DNA from: CAZCQG01 sp964500775
Lineage (GTDB): Bacteria; Campylobacterota; Campylobacteria; Campylobacterales; CAZCQG01
Assembly (NCBI GenBank): GCA_964500775.1
Contig: CAZCQG010000040.1
Location: forward strand, 1-18,483
Direction of reading: 5' to 3'
Length of the DNA stretch: 18,483 bases
The notes under the pieces were generated by a model. The model had not been told where the DNA came from and did not search any database. It worked only from the letters and a program-made list of their open reading frames with translations. A program made the position numbers and the translations under genes. Below are positions 1 to 6,815 of the stretch, piece after piece; positions within the stretch are counted from its first letter, which is position 1, and the number at the start of each line of letters is the position of its first letter.

Positions 1-35
1 TTGCCGTAAAAAGCGATCTGTCTTAACTCTGCCAT
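1..35 (-). CDS. nifH: Nitrogenase iron protein NifH, N-terminal fragment
   Basis: The minus strand reads MAELRQIAFYG from the ATG at 35, which is the conserved N-terminus of NifH leading into its P-loop. The rest lies beyond the left edge. A good ribosome binding site (AAGGAG, about 41-46) precedes the ATG, and a sigma-54 promoter lies about 40 bp upstream. NifH is the dinitrogenase reductase: an ATP-dependent [4Fe-4S] homodimer that passes electrons to NifDK and also takes part in cofactor assembly. Only 11 residues are visible, so the call rests on that short match plus the nif context (nifB, nifV, nifT and nifA in the same window). Other members of the NifH family, such as VnfH, cannot be excluded from this fragment alone. 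Confidence 0.85.
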   Translation of the reverse strand, partial: MAELRQIAFYG

Positions 36-73
36 TTTTACTCCTTGTGTGGTTTGAATTACGATTGGTATAA

Positions 74-89
74 TGCATATTAGATTCCA
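74..89 (-). promoter_or_regulatory. Sigma-54 (-24/-12) promoter of nifH
   Basis: On the minus strand the site lies within TTGGAATCTAATATGCAT and has the obligatory GG-N10-GC spacing of RpoN promoters. The predicted transcription start is near 63, giving a leader of about 28 nt before the nifH ATG at 35. Nearly the same block occurs upstream of nifB at 8281-8296 (20 of 22 aligned bases identical), which strongly supports function. NifA, encoded in this window, is the expected activator. Confidence 0.85.
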
Positions 90-113
90 AAAGTATAAAT
101 TGTGCAGATATTG

Positions 114-130
114 TGTTTTTATTCTAAACA
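114..130. promoter_or_regulatory. Possible NifA upstream activator-like dyad for nifH
   Basis: The 17 bp TGTTTTTATTCTAAACA have matching 5-bp ends (TGTTT/AAACA) and fit TGT-N11-ACA, one base longer than the classical NifA site TGT-N10-ACA. The site starts 24 bp upstream of the -24 element, closer than usual for an enhancer. A related 17-mer (12 of 17 identical) sits upstream of the nifB promoter at 8327-8343. The region is AT-rich, so this could be chance. Confidence 0.25.
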
Positions 131-175
131 GTATGTATGAATACTAAATATGCAAAACGATTTCGGTAATAGTGG

Positions 176-241
176 TGTAATCTTTACAAATATGTAATCT
201 CAAAATGTAAATTTACCCGTAAAGAGGATACAAAAGTGTAA
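176..241. repeat. Cluster of TGTAA/TTACA half-sites between nifH and the GH17-GT2 gene
   Basis: TGTAA occurs on the plus strand at 176, 193, 206 and 237. The first is part of the inverted repeat TGTAATCTTTACA (176-188), and the third is part of GTAAATTTAC (207-216). They lie about 85-165 bp upstream of the nifH -24 box and also just upstream of the sigma-70 promoter of the rightward gene, so they could serve either. Regulator identity is unknown and chance is possible in AT-rich DNA. Confidence 0.2.
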
Positions 242-256
242 AAATGAAAACTTGCA

Positions 257-285
257 TTGACAAAGGGGAAAATTTGGAATAGAAT
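257..285 (+). promoter_or_regulatory. Sigma-70 promoter of the GH17-GT2 gene
   Basis: TTGACA (257-262) and TAGAAT (280-285) are separated by exactly 17 bp, which is a near-consensus housekeeping promoter. The predicted start is near 292, about 32 nt upstream of the ATG at 324. It suggests expression independent of the divergent, sigma-54-driven nifH. Confidence 0.65.
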
Positions 286-323
286 TCCGCCGATTTTCCA
301 CCCCACTTATACAAAGAAAGCTA

Positions 324-2882
324 ATGCGCTACATCCTTTTTGCTCTAGTTTTCGCTATGCTCACGCAGACATGGTTTTGGCTCTCCCGTGCAGATTCATA
401 TGTTGACGCTCCGGTCTCCGAAGATATTATCTCTTCGCTCTCTTATGCGCTTTACAAAGGTTTTGACAAAACTCCCTTGAGCGACGAGGAGATACAAAGA
501 GACTTAGAGATTCTTGCCCGTTATACTCGAAAAATCAGGGTCTATTCTACCGATGATGCAGAACGGCTTTTAGAGATCATAGAGAGAGACAAGCTCAAAT
601 TCACCCTCGACGTGGGGCTTGACATCACAGACAATCTTGAGCGGAACGTAGATGAGATCACCAAAACACTCGAACTCATCAAAAAATACCGTAAACTCAT
701 CTCAAGTATCGTCGTGGGCAACGAGGTACTACTAAGAAAAGACGTAGAGTACGAAGCCCTCATAGGCTACATCGCTACTATTAATATGGCAACCAAGATT
801 CCCGTCACGACGGCGGAAGTTTGGAGCTTATGGCTCGACTATCCCTCTTTAGCGGAAAACGTAGATTTTGTAAGCATACATATCCTCCCCTACTGGGAGG
901 GGGTCTCGTTTGAAAGTTTTAAAGAGTATGCCGTAGAAAAATACACCCTTGTAAAAAACGCATTTCCAAAGAAAAAAATTGTCATCGGGGAATTTGGCTG
1001 GCCAAGCCACGGATACAACAACAAAAAATCGATCGCCTCGCAAGAGAATCAGATAAAAGCAATACGCGGTTTTTTAAAACTCGCCAAAGAGAATGGCTGG
1101 GAATACAATCTCATAGAGGCTTTCGATCAACAATGGAAAGGGGGAGACGAAGGGAGCGTGGGTGCGTATTGGGGGATTTTTAATTCCGATAGGATTCTCA
1201 AGTTTTCACTTCGGGGTAAAGTGCAGGCAAATCCAAACTGGAAAGAGCAGATGATAGCGGGTCTGCTTATAGGGATGCTCCTTACGTTCTTTGGGCTAAG
1301 AAATCAGCGGATAAACCTCAACCACGCACTCATTTACGCCCTTGTTGCACAAGGCATCGCCTTTGGTCTCGTGATGGCGGCGACGTATCCTTTTATGACC
1401 TATATGAATCTCGGCGAGTGGATTATATGGTCTATCGGTTCGCTCTTGATGATACCGCTTACTATCATCACCCTAGCAAAAGTAAATGAACTCTTTAAAT
1501 GCACTATCGGTAGAGCCCCCGAGCGCCTCATCCCGCTCAATCTCCGCACCGAACGCGTCCCATTCGTCTCTATCCACGTCCCTGCCTACAAAGAGCAACC
1601 CGCCGTACTCAAAGCGACTCTTTTAGCGCTCTCGAATCTCCGATATACAAACTATGAGGTGCTTGTCGTTATCAACAATACACCCGAGGAGTACTATTGG
1701 AAACCGATACAAGAGTATTGCGAGACGCTGGGTGAAAAATTCAAATTCTTAAATATCACCTGTACGGGCTTTAAAGCGGGAGCACTCAACGAAGCACTCA
1801 AATACACGAACAAAGATGCCGAGATTCTCGCCGTGATCGATGCCGACTATGTCGTCTCGCCAAACTGGCTCGTCGATCTCGTCCCCCTTTTTGACGATCA
1901 GAAAGTCGCTATCGTACAAGCGCCGCAAGATCATAGAGACGGTGAGGAGTCGCTTATTAAAACCACGATGAATGCCGAATATGCGGGCTTTTTTGACATC
2001 GGAATGATAGAGCGCAACGAAGAAAATGCTATCGTAGTACACGGCACGATGCTTTTGGTGCGACTAAGCGCGCTCTATGAAGTGGGCGGATGGAATAGCG
2101 ATACTATCGTCGAAGATTCCGAATTGGGTCTTCGTCTTTTTGAGGCGGGCTATCACGCGCACTACACCAATAGACGCTACGGATACGGCTTGCTCCCCGA
2201 TACGGTAGAAGCCTATAAAAATCAACGCCATAGATGGGCATACGGCGCAATACAGATTCTCAAAAAACACAAAGCCCATTTTTACCCTTCGTCAAAAACA
2301 CTCACCCCGCAGCAAAAGCACCATTTCATCACGGGGTGGTTTTTTTGGCTCTCGGACGCTTTTGGGGTGATCGCGGCGATTTTAAATATGCTTTGGGTTC
2401 CTTTTATACTATTTGTCGGAGTCGCCATCCCTACCCTCCCCCTGACGCTCCCCATCATCACGGCATTCGGCGTAAATATTCTCCATGCGTTTATCCTCTA
2501 TAAGACGAGGGTCAAAGTAGGCTTTAAAGAATCTCTCCTAAGTGCCCTAGCCTCTATGAGTCTGCAACTTGTTATTTTCAAAGCGGTATATGAGGGATTC
2601 GTAAAAGAGGGGCTTCCGTTTAAAAGGACGGAAAAAGGGGGGAATACGAAAAAGAGAAACGCGAAAAATCCCGTACTCGGAGAGAGTGCTATCGCTTTTT
2701 TCCTTACCCTCTCTTTTGCATCTCTGTTTGCGACAAATAAAAACGGTGTATTTGAAGTATACGTATTTGCCGGGACGCTCGTGGTGCAAAGCGTCCCGTA
2801 TTATTCCGCGGTGATACTCCGTATCATAGAGTTATACTCCGCGAAACAAATCGAAAAAAAGCGCTTAAAAATTACGATTTAA
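324..2882 (+). CDS. Membrane GH17-GT2 fusion, NdvB-like beta-glucan synthase
   Basis: This 852-aa protein joins two enzyme domains. An N-terminal signal anchor (about 3-20) is followed by a predicted periplasmic GH17-type domain (about 35-300). That domain carries VGNE (131-134) and GEFGWPS (222-228), whose Glu134 and Glu223 match the family acid/base and nucleophile. Three membrane segments (about 310-325, 333-357, 364-388) lead to a cytoplasmic GT2 domain with SIHVPAYKE, DAD (506-508), VEDSE (596-600) and QRHRW (634-638), the motifs of processive glycosyltransferases. More membrane helices follow. NdvB of Pseudomonas has the same architecture and similar length and makes beta-1,3(1,6)-glucans, with the GH17 part acting as a transglycosylase. 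By inference this protein makes and remodels a periplasmic or surface beta-glucan from UDP-glucose. It is divergent from nifH and overlaps the chemoreceptor gene tail to tail by 11 bp. Architecture is secure; product linkage is not. Confidence 0.82.
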   Translation: MRYILFALVFAMLTQTWFWLSRADSYVDAPVSEDIISSLSYALYKGFDKTPLSDEEIQRDLEILARYTRKIRVYSTDDAERLLEIIERDKLKFTLDVGLDITDNLERNVDEITKTLELIKKYRKLISSIVVGNEVLLRKDVEYEALIGYIATINMATKIPVTTAEVWSLWLDYPSLAENVDFVSIHILPYWEGVSFESFKEYAVEKYTLVKNAFPKKKIVIGEFGWPSHGYNNKKSIASQENQIKAIRGFLKLAKENGWEYNLIEAFDQQWKGGDEGSVGAYWGIFNSDRILKFSLRGKVQANPNWKEQMIAGLLIGMLLTFFGLRNQRINLNHALIYALVAQGIAFGLVMAATYPFMTYMNLGEWIIWSIGSLLMIPLTIITLAKVNELFKCTIGRAPERLIPLNLRTERVPFVSIHVPAYKEQPAVLKATLLALSNLRYTNYEVLVVINNTPEEYYWKPIQEYCETLGEKFKFLNITCTGFKAGALNEALKYTNKDAEILAVIDADYVVSPNWLVDLVPLFDDQKVAIVQAPQDHRDGEESLIKTTMNAEYAGFFDIGMIERNEENAIVVHGTMLLVRLSALYEVGGWNSDTIVEDSELGLRLFEAGYHAHYTNRRYGYGLLPDTVEAYKNQRHRWAYGAIQILKKHKAHFYPSSKTLTPQQKHHFITGWFFWLSDAFGVIAAILNMLWVPFILFVGVAIPTLPLTLPIITAFGVNILHAFILYKTRVKVGFKESLLSALASMSLQLVIFKAVYEGFVKEGLPFKRTEKGGNTKKRNAKNPVLGESAIAFFLTLSFASLFATNKNGVFEVYVFAGTLVVQSVPYYSAVILRIIELYSAKQIEKKRLKITI

Positions 2883-4986
2883 AACTGTTAAGTTTATCGT
2901 TAAGCTCTTCGGAGAGTTTCGCGAGATGCGATGTCGCTGCCGATATTTCCTCGATACTCCTTGCGTTATTTCCCGAAATATCTTTTATCTCATCAACTGC
3001 GGAGAGTATCGCCTCGGTATACTGCACTAGCTCTTTAAACGCCTCGGTGGAACGTACCGCTATCTCTTCGGTGTCTTTTAATGCCCCCGCAGAATCTACG
3101 ATAAGTCCTTTGACCGCATCCGATTTTTCTACGAGTAGCTTGATAGATTGTGAATTCTCATTTATTTGATCAGAAGAATCTATGACGTTTTGGACGATCA
3201 CGCTCACGATAGAGTTTATCTCCACCAAGCTTTTTTGTGTCCGCTCCGCAAGCATACGTACCTCGTCAGCAACTACGGCAAACCCTCTACCGTGCTCTCC
3301 CGCACGCGCTGCTTCTATAGCGGCATTGAGCGCGAGGAGGTTTGTCTGATCGGAAATGTCTCCGATGATATTGAGCACGCTTTTTACTTTTTCGGCTTCG
3401 CTGCTAAGCTCTTTGAGTTTATTCGCCATTTCGTTTTCAATTTCGGAGGTTTCTTCTACCGATCGTGCGAGCTCCGAGACGCTATTGGAGGCGGATTGAA
3501 GATTGGAGTTTGCCTCCTCGACCACCTCTTTTGTTTTTTCAAAATCTTGCAAAGTTTCGCTAAGCTTTTCCCTGATACCTTTTCCCATATCGGTTGTTTT
3601 TTCGGCGAGCCTTGCCTCTTCTTCCGCCCTTCTTTCCATCTGCATCGTCGTTACGGAGAGCTGCTTGGCGACAGAGGAATTCTCTTCTGCAGAATTTTTT
3701 GCGCTTTTTACGGCCACACTCACTTTTTCAAAGATATTCTTTATAGCTTTCGCTACCTGCATCACCTCATCATTCCCTTTTCTTGTGCAATGAAGTATGT
3801 TGCTAAAGTCAAGGTTGCCCGAATCCTTGGAGGCATCATGAAGGAAGGTGGACACCTTGACCACGGGTCTTATCACGTCTTTTGAGACAATATAAATAGC
3901 TATCGCCAAAATAGCTGCAATAGAGAGCGCCATAATTATCAAATTAGTCAATAGCCCTTTTTGCACCCAGTTTTTTACATTTTGGGTTTCTATCTCCATT
4001 TTCGTCTCTATGTCGTCCATATAGACACCCGTCCCGATTATCCATTTCCACTGGTCGAATTTTTGGACGAACGAGAGTTTGGGTTGTGGCTTCTCAAATC
4101 CCGGCTTTGGCCAGTAGTATTGCGTAAATGCCTCCCCCTCTTTCATACAGTCATCTATCATTATCTTGAAAAACTCTTTACCGTTGACATCTTTGAGCTT
4201 TTCTAGCGATTTTCCCTCTAGCTCTGGTTTTATAGGGTGGAGTAATGTAACGTACTGCAAATCGTTTATCCAAAAATAGCCATCCTCTCCATACTGTAGA
4301 TTCCTAACAACCTCTTTTGCTTTTTCTTGCAGTTTGTTTTGCAAAATACCGAAATACTCTCCCGTCCCGATGATCCAACCATACGGCTCAAAGGTAAATA
4401 CGTAACTTATCTTGTCCTCGTTTTTCCCCGTCTTTGGGTTTGGCCAGTTGTAGGTCACCACCCCTTTTTCACCCTCTTTGCAAACCTTTACCATCTCATT
4501 AAAAAGAAATTTTCCGTTTTGATCTTTGTAACCGCTTAGATCTTTTCCGTCAAGTGCCGGATTAATAGGGTGCATAACCATATTCGGATTAAAATCGTTA
4601 ATCCAAAAATAGCCGATTCCGTCGTCATATCGATACGATTTAACATAATCAATTATGAGCTTTTTGAGACTTGCCTCATCCATCGATTCTTTTTTCGCGT
4701 TATAGAGGTTTATCAAAGAGCTTTTGAACTCTTCCCCGCGCACTTGCAACAAGACACCTATATTTTCGGGCTTTGAATCTTGATAAAACTTCCCTATTGC
4801 CCCCATTGCTAGCTCTAGATTCGTACGCAAGGTAGCTTTTTTTTGCGCAACTAGATCGCTTTTGTAACTCTCAATCATATCTTGCCCGTGTTTGTAGTTG
4901 CTCACTACCGCGACAAACGAATTAATCGTAGCAAAAATTAGCAACGGCAACGTTATGAGGAGAATGATTTTTGTTTTGATGCTCAT
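2872..4986 (-). CDS. Methyl-accepting chemotaxis protein with tandem Cache sensor modules
   Basis: This 704-aa chemoreceptor has TM1 (about 7-29), a periplasmic sensor (about 30-344), TM2 (about 345-367), HAMP (about 370-425) and a cytoplasmic signalling coiled coil. The conserved hairpin tip GDISDQTNLLALNAAIEAA lies at about 542-560. The sensor holds two related modules, each with GYFWIND near the start and WIIGTG near the end (about 125-209 and 237-320), the pattern of sCache_2-type domains that in known receptors bind small carboxylates. The protein ends in LNSFKS, with no visible CheR/CheB-binding pentapeptide. A GAAGGATGG ribosome binding site precedes the ATG at 4986. It is probably monocistronic and separated from the nif operon by an AT-rich gap. 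The ligand cannot be read from sequence. Confidence 0.93.
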   Translation of the reverse strand: MSIKTKIILLITLPLLIFATINSFVAVVSNYKHGQDMIESYKSDLVAQKKATLRTNLELAMGAIGKFYQDSKPENIGVLLQVRGEEFKSSLINLYNAKKESMDEASLKKLIIDYVKSYRYDDGIGYFWINDFNPNMVMHPINPALDGKDLSGYKDQNGKFLFNEMVKVCKEGEKGVVTYNWPNPKTGKNEDKISYVFTFEPYGWIIGTGEYFGILQNKLQEKAKEVVRNLQYGEDGYFWINDLQYVTLLHPIKPELEGKSLEKLKDVNGKEFFKIMIDDCMKEGEAFTQYYWPKPGFEKPQPKLSFVQKFDQWKWIIGTGVYMDDIETKMEIETQNVKNWVQKGLLTNLIIMALSIAAILAIAIYIVSKDVIRPVVKVSTFLHDASKDSGNLDFSNILHCTRKGNDEVMQVAKAIKNIFEKVSVAVKSAKNSAEENSSVAKQLSVTTMQMERRAEEEARLAEKTTDMGKGIREKLSETLQDFEKTKEVVEEANSNLQSASNSVSELARSVEETSEIENEMANKLKELSSEAEKVKSVLNIIGDISDQTNLLALNAAIEAARAGEHGRGFAVVADEVRMLAERTQKSLVEINSIVSVIVQNVIDSSDQINENSQSIKLLVEKSDAVKGLIVDSAGALKDTEEIAVRSTEAFKELVQYTEAILSAVDEIKDISGNNARSIEEISAATSHLAKLSEELNDKLNSFKS

Positions 4987-5231
4987 CGGTTTCCATCCTT
5001 CGATAATGTAAAAATTATCTCATTTTTACCGATGTGTTATTAATGCTTAATTAAGTTTATATTTTTTAGTCCCTATTTTAGGAGCGTGCTTCTAAACTTC
5101 ACACTTTTTTTTATTAAAAATTATGGTATCTACAAAATATTATTGATAGTTACACAATGGTTATACGAGAATTGATTATTAATTATGCAGAATATGTTTT
5201 TTTATATTTTATTAATGTTTAGGGAATGGGT
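4987..5231. other. AT-rich intergenic region upstream of the chemoreceptor
   Basis: These 245 bp between the last gene of the nifB operon and the chemoreceptor contain no plausible ORF and no GG-N10-GC sigma-54 site on the minus strand. The inverted repeat GATAAT-N6-ATTATC (5002-5019) overlaps a possible minus-strand -10 (GATAAT) and might be an operator or the promoter itself. I see no convincing rho-independent terminator after the nifB operon, only a weak GGGT/ACCC stem at its 3' end. Confidence 0.4.
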
Positions 5232-5510
5232 TTAACCACCCTCGGGTTTGAGATTCTCGACGAGCATATCGAAGGTATTGTTGCGTACGTCTATGAGGCG
5301 GGCGATCTCGACTATGTCGATTTTACCGAAATAGACCATATCAAAAAGACGCATAAGCGGCACGCGACAACAGCTCTTGTCGCATCCCGTGACGAGCTTT
5401 TTTGCTTTTTTGTAAGGGAGATCGGTATTCAAGAAAATATCTATCGCCTCTTGTATAGTTTTTTCTCCGCAATCGCAAATAATTTTTTGCGAAAGCTCTT
5501 TTTCATCCAT
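5232..5510 (-). CDS. Small Cys-rich nif-operon protein, possible degenerate BFD-like [2Fe-2S] domain
   Basis: I do not recognise this 92-aa protein with certainty. It has a CDC pair (Cys12, Cys14) near the N-terminus and a second cluster, TGCDKSCC (Cys43, Cys47, Cys48). The spacing and the surrounding helix-like sequence (EKTIQEAIDIF, KKAKKLVTG) recall the bacterioferritin-associated-ferredoxin fold, as in the middle domain of NifU, which binds [2Fe-2S] through CxC and CxxC about 32 residues apart. Here the second pair is C-x3-CC, so cluster binding is uncertain. It is the last gene of nifB-nifV-DUF683 and begins one base after the preceding stop, so co-expression under nif control is near certain. 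A small Fe-S carrier or metal donor for NifB or cofactor assembly is a plausible inference. Confidence 0.7.
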   Translation of the reverse strand: MDEKELSQKIICDCGEKTIQEAIDIFLNTDLPYKKAKKLVTGCDKSCCRVPLMRLFDMVYFGKIDIVEIARLIDVRNNTFDMLVENLKPEGG

Positions 5511-5511
5511 T

Positions 5512-5700
5512 TTATAAACCGTGCTCTTTTTTGTATTCGTAGTATTTTTCGCACGCTTCGATAAGCTGTTCGCTCAAGGGCTTAAGATTCTTGTATTCAC
5601 TCCATAAAGTATCTTCGACTATGTCGTGTATTTGACCTGCTATATCAGTCGCTAATCTTTTTAATTTGGCTAGTTCTTTTTTTTGCTCTTCCATATTCAT
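5512..5700 (-). CDS. Nif-associated Rop-like small protein (DUF683 family)
   Basis: This 62-aa, almost wholly helical protein has the pattern LKRLATDIAGQIHDIVED followed by a second charged helix. It resembles the nif-linked Rop-like family (DUF683, represented by cyanobacterial CCE_0567), where LKxxAxxxxxxLHDLxED is typical. Members form helical-hairpin bundles, and their biochemical role is unclear. The ATG at 5700 overlaps the nifV stop (ATGA), indicating translational coupling; a second in-frame ATG lies two codons later. The next gene follows after one base. Family assignment is from memory of the motif and is probable, not proven. Confidence 0.72.
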   Translation of the reverse strand: MNMEEQKKELAKLKRLATDIAGQIHDIVEDTLWSEYKNLKPLSEQLIEACEKYYEYKKEHGL

Positions 5701-6815
5701 ATTCCTTGCGTATTGGATAAAAATAGATTCTTTAACTCCCCTTGACTAAGGACCCGTTTTCTTTGCACTACGGTCTCACGGATTTGGGGGATGAGCGCTC
5801 CGACTATCTCTTTCGTGCTCTCTATTCCCACTTTTTTGAGATGATAGAGGAGCGTCGCGCTGCCGGAGTGTTTTCCTATCGGAAAGAGTCTCTTTGCGCC
5901 CACCTCTTTTGGAGAGAAAGGTTCGTACATCTTCGAATCCTTCATCATCCCGTCCGCATGGATACCGCTTTCGTGTGCAAATATCTTTGCCCCGATTATC
6001 GGCGCGTTCGAAGAGACTTTCGCGTGGGCGGCTTCGCTCACTATTTTGACGAGATTCTTTACTATTTTGTAATCAAACGTCCGATTCTCGTCAAACTGAT
6101 GGATGAGACTCATAAGAATCTGCTCAAAACTCGCATTCCCCGCCCGCTCGCCTAGCCCTATTACGGTGGTGTTTACGCTAGATGCACCCGCTTCGATTCC
6201 CGCTACGGCATTTGCGCTCGCCATACCGAAGTCATTGTGCGTGTGCATCTCGATGGGCAATAGATCGGAATCTACAAGGTTTTTTACATTATGGTAAGTT
6301 TTGAGCGGCGTGAGGATTCCTACCGTATCGCAATAACGGAATCTATCCGCCCCGCACTCTTTTCCGAGTGTAAGCACCTCTTTTAAAAACGGAGCACTCG
6401 CCCTAGAAGCATCTTCTCCCCCTATGCACACAAAAAGACCGTTTTGTTTTGCTAACGTTATACATTTTTGTAAATTTGTAAACAAACGCTCTTTGTCGCC
6501 GCCGTATTTGGCTTGTATCATTATCTCGGATGTGGGTATCGAGAGATCGACCGCTTTTACTCCGCACTCTAAAGAGGCTACGAGATCTTTCTCTATCGCG
6601 CGATTCCACGCCATCATCCGCAAAGGCAGACGGAGCGCTAAAAGCTCTTTTATATCGTTTCGTTCGCTCTCTCCCATAGAGGGGATGCCTATCTCTAGCT
6701 CATCCGCTCCCGCTTGGTAAAGACCGAGCGCGATCTCTATCTTCTCTTTTGTATTAAACGCTACTCCGGGGGCTTGTTCGCCGTCTCGAAGCGTCGTGTC
6801 GTTGATCGCTATCAC
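5697..6815 (-). CDS. nifV: Homocitrate synthase NifV
   Basis: NifV condenses acetyl-CoA with 2-oxoglutarate to give homocitrate, the organic ligand of the nitrogenase FeMo cofactor. The 372-aa sequence opens with INDTTLRDGEQAPGVAF, the DRE-TIM metallolyase signature with the catalytic Arg and metal-binding Asp. It also has the metal-ligand motif EMHTHNDFGMA and, further on, HESGIHADG, typical of the homocitrate/isopropylmalate synthase family. It lacks the long C-terminal regulatory domain of LeuA, as expected for NifV. The start is GTG at 6815, overlapping the nifB stop as GTGA, with GAGG inside the nifB end as the likely ribosome binding site. The downstream DUF683 gene overlaps its stop. 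Position directly after nifB favours NifV over an amino-acid-biosynthetic homocitrate or isopropylmalate synthase. Confidence 0.95.
   Translation of the reverse strand: MIAINDTTLRDGEQAPGVAFNTKEKIEIALGLYQAGADELEIGIPSMGESERNDIKELLALRLPLRMMAWNRAIEKDLVASLECGVKAVDLSIPTSEIMIQAKYGGDKERLFTNLQKCITLAKQNGLFVCIGGEDASRASAPFLKEVLTLGKECGADRFRYCDTVGILTPLKTYHNVKNLVDSDLLPIEMHTHNDFGMASANAVAGIEAGASSVNTTVIGLGERAGNASFEQILMSLIHQFDENRTFDYKIVKNLVKIVSEAAHAKVSSNAPIIGAKIFAHESGIHADGMMKDSKMYEPFSPKEVGAKRLFPIGKHSGSATLLYHLKKVGIESTKEIVGALIPQIRETVVQRKRVLSQGELKNLFLSNTQGI

Noticed and set aside
3166..3885. Long 239-codon open frame on the plus strand within the chemoreceptor gene
   Set aside because: It is antisense to a strongly conserved chemoreceptor and is Phe/His/Cys-rich with no recognisable domain: a shadow frame.
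5216..5236. Terminator at the 3' end of the nifB operon
   Set aside because: Only a 4-bp GGGT/ACCC stem overlapping the stop codon can be drawn, and the following minus-strand sequence lacks a proper T-tract directly after it.
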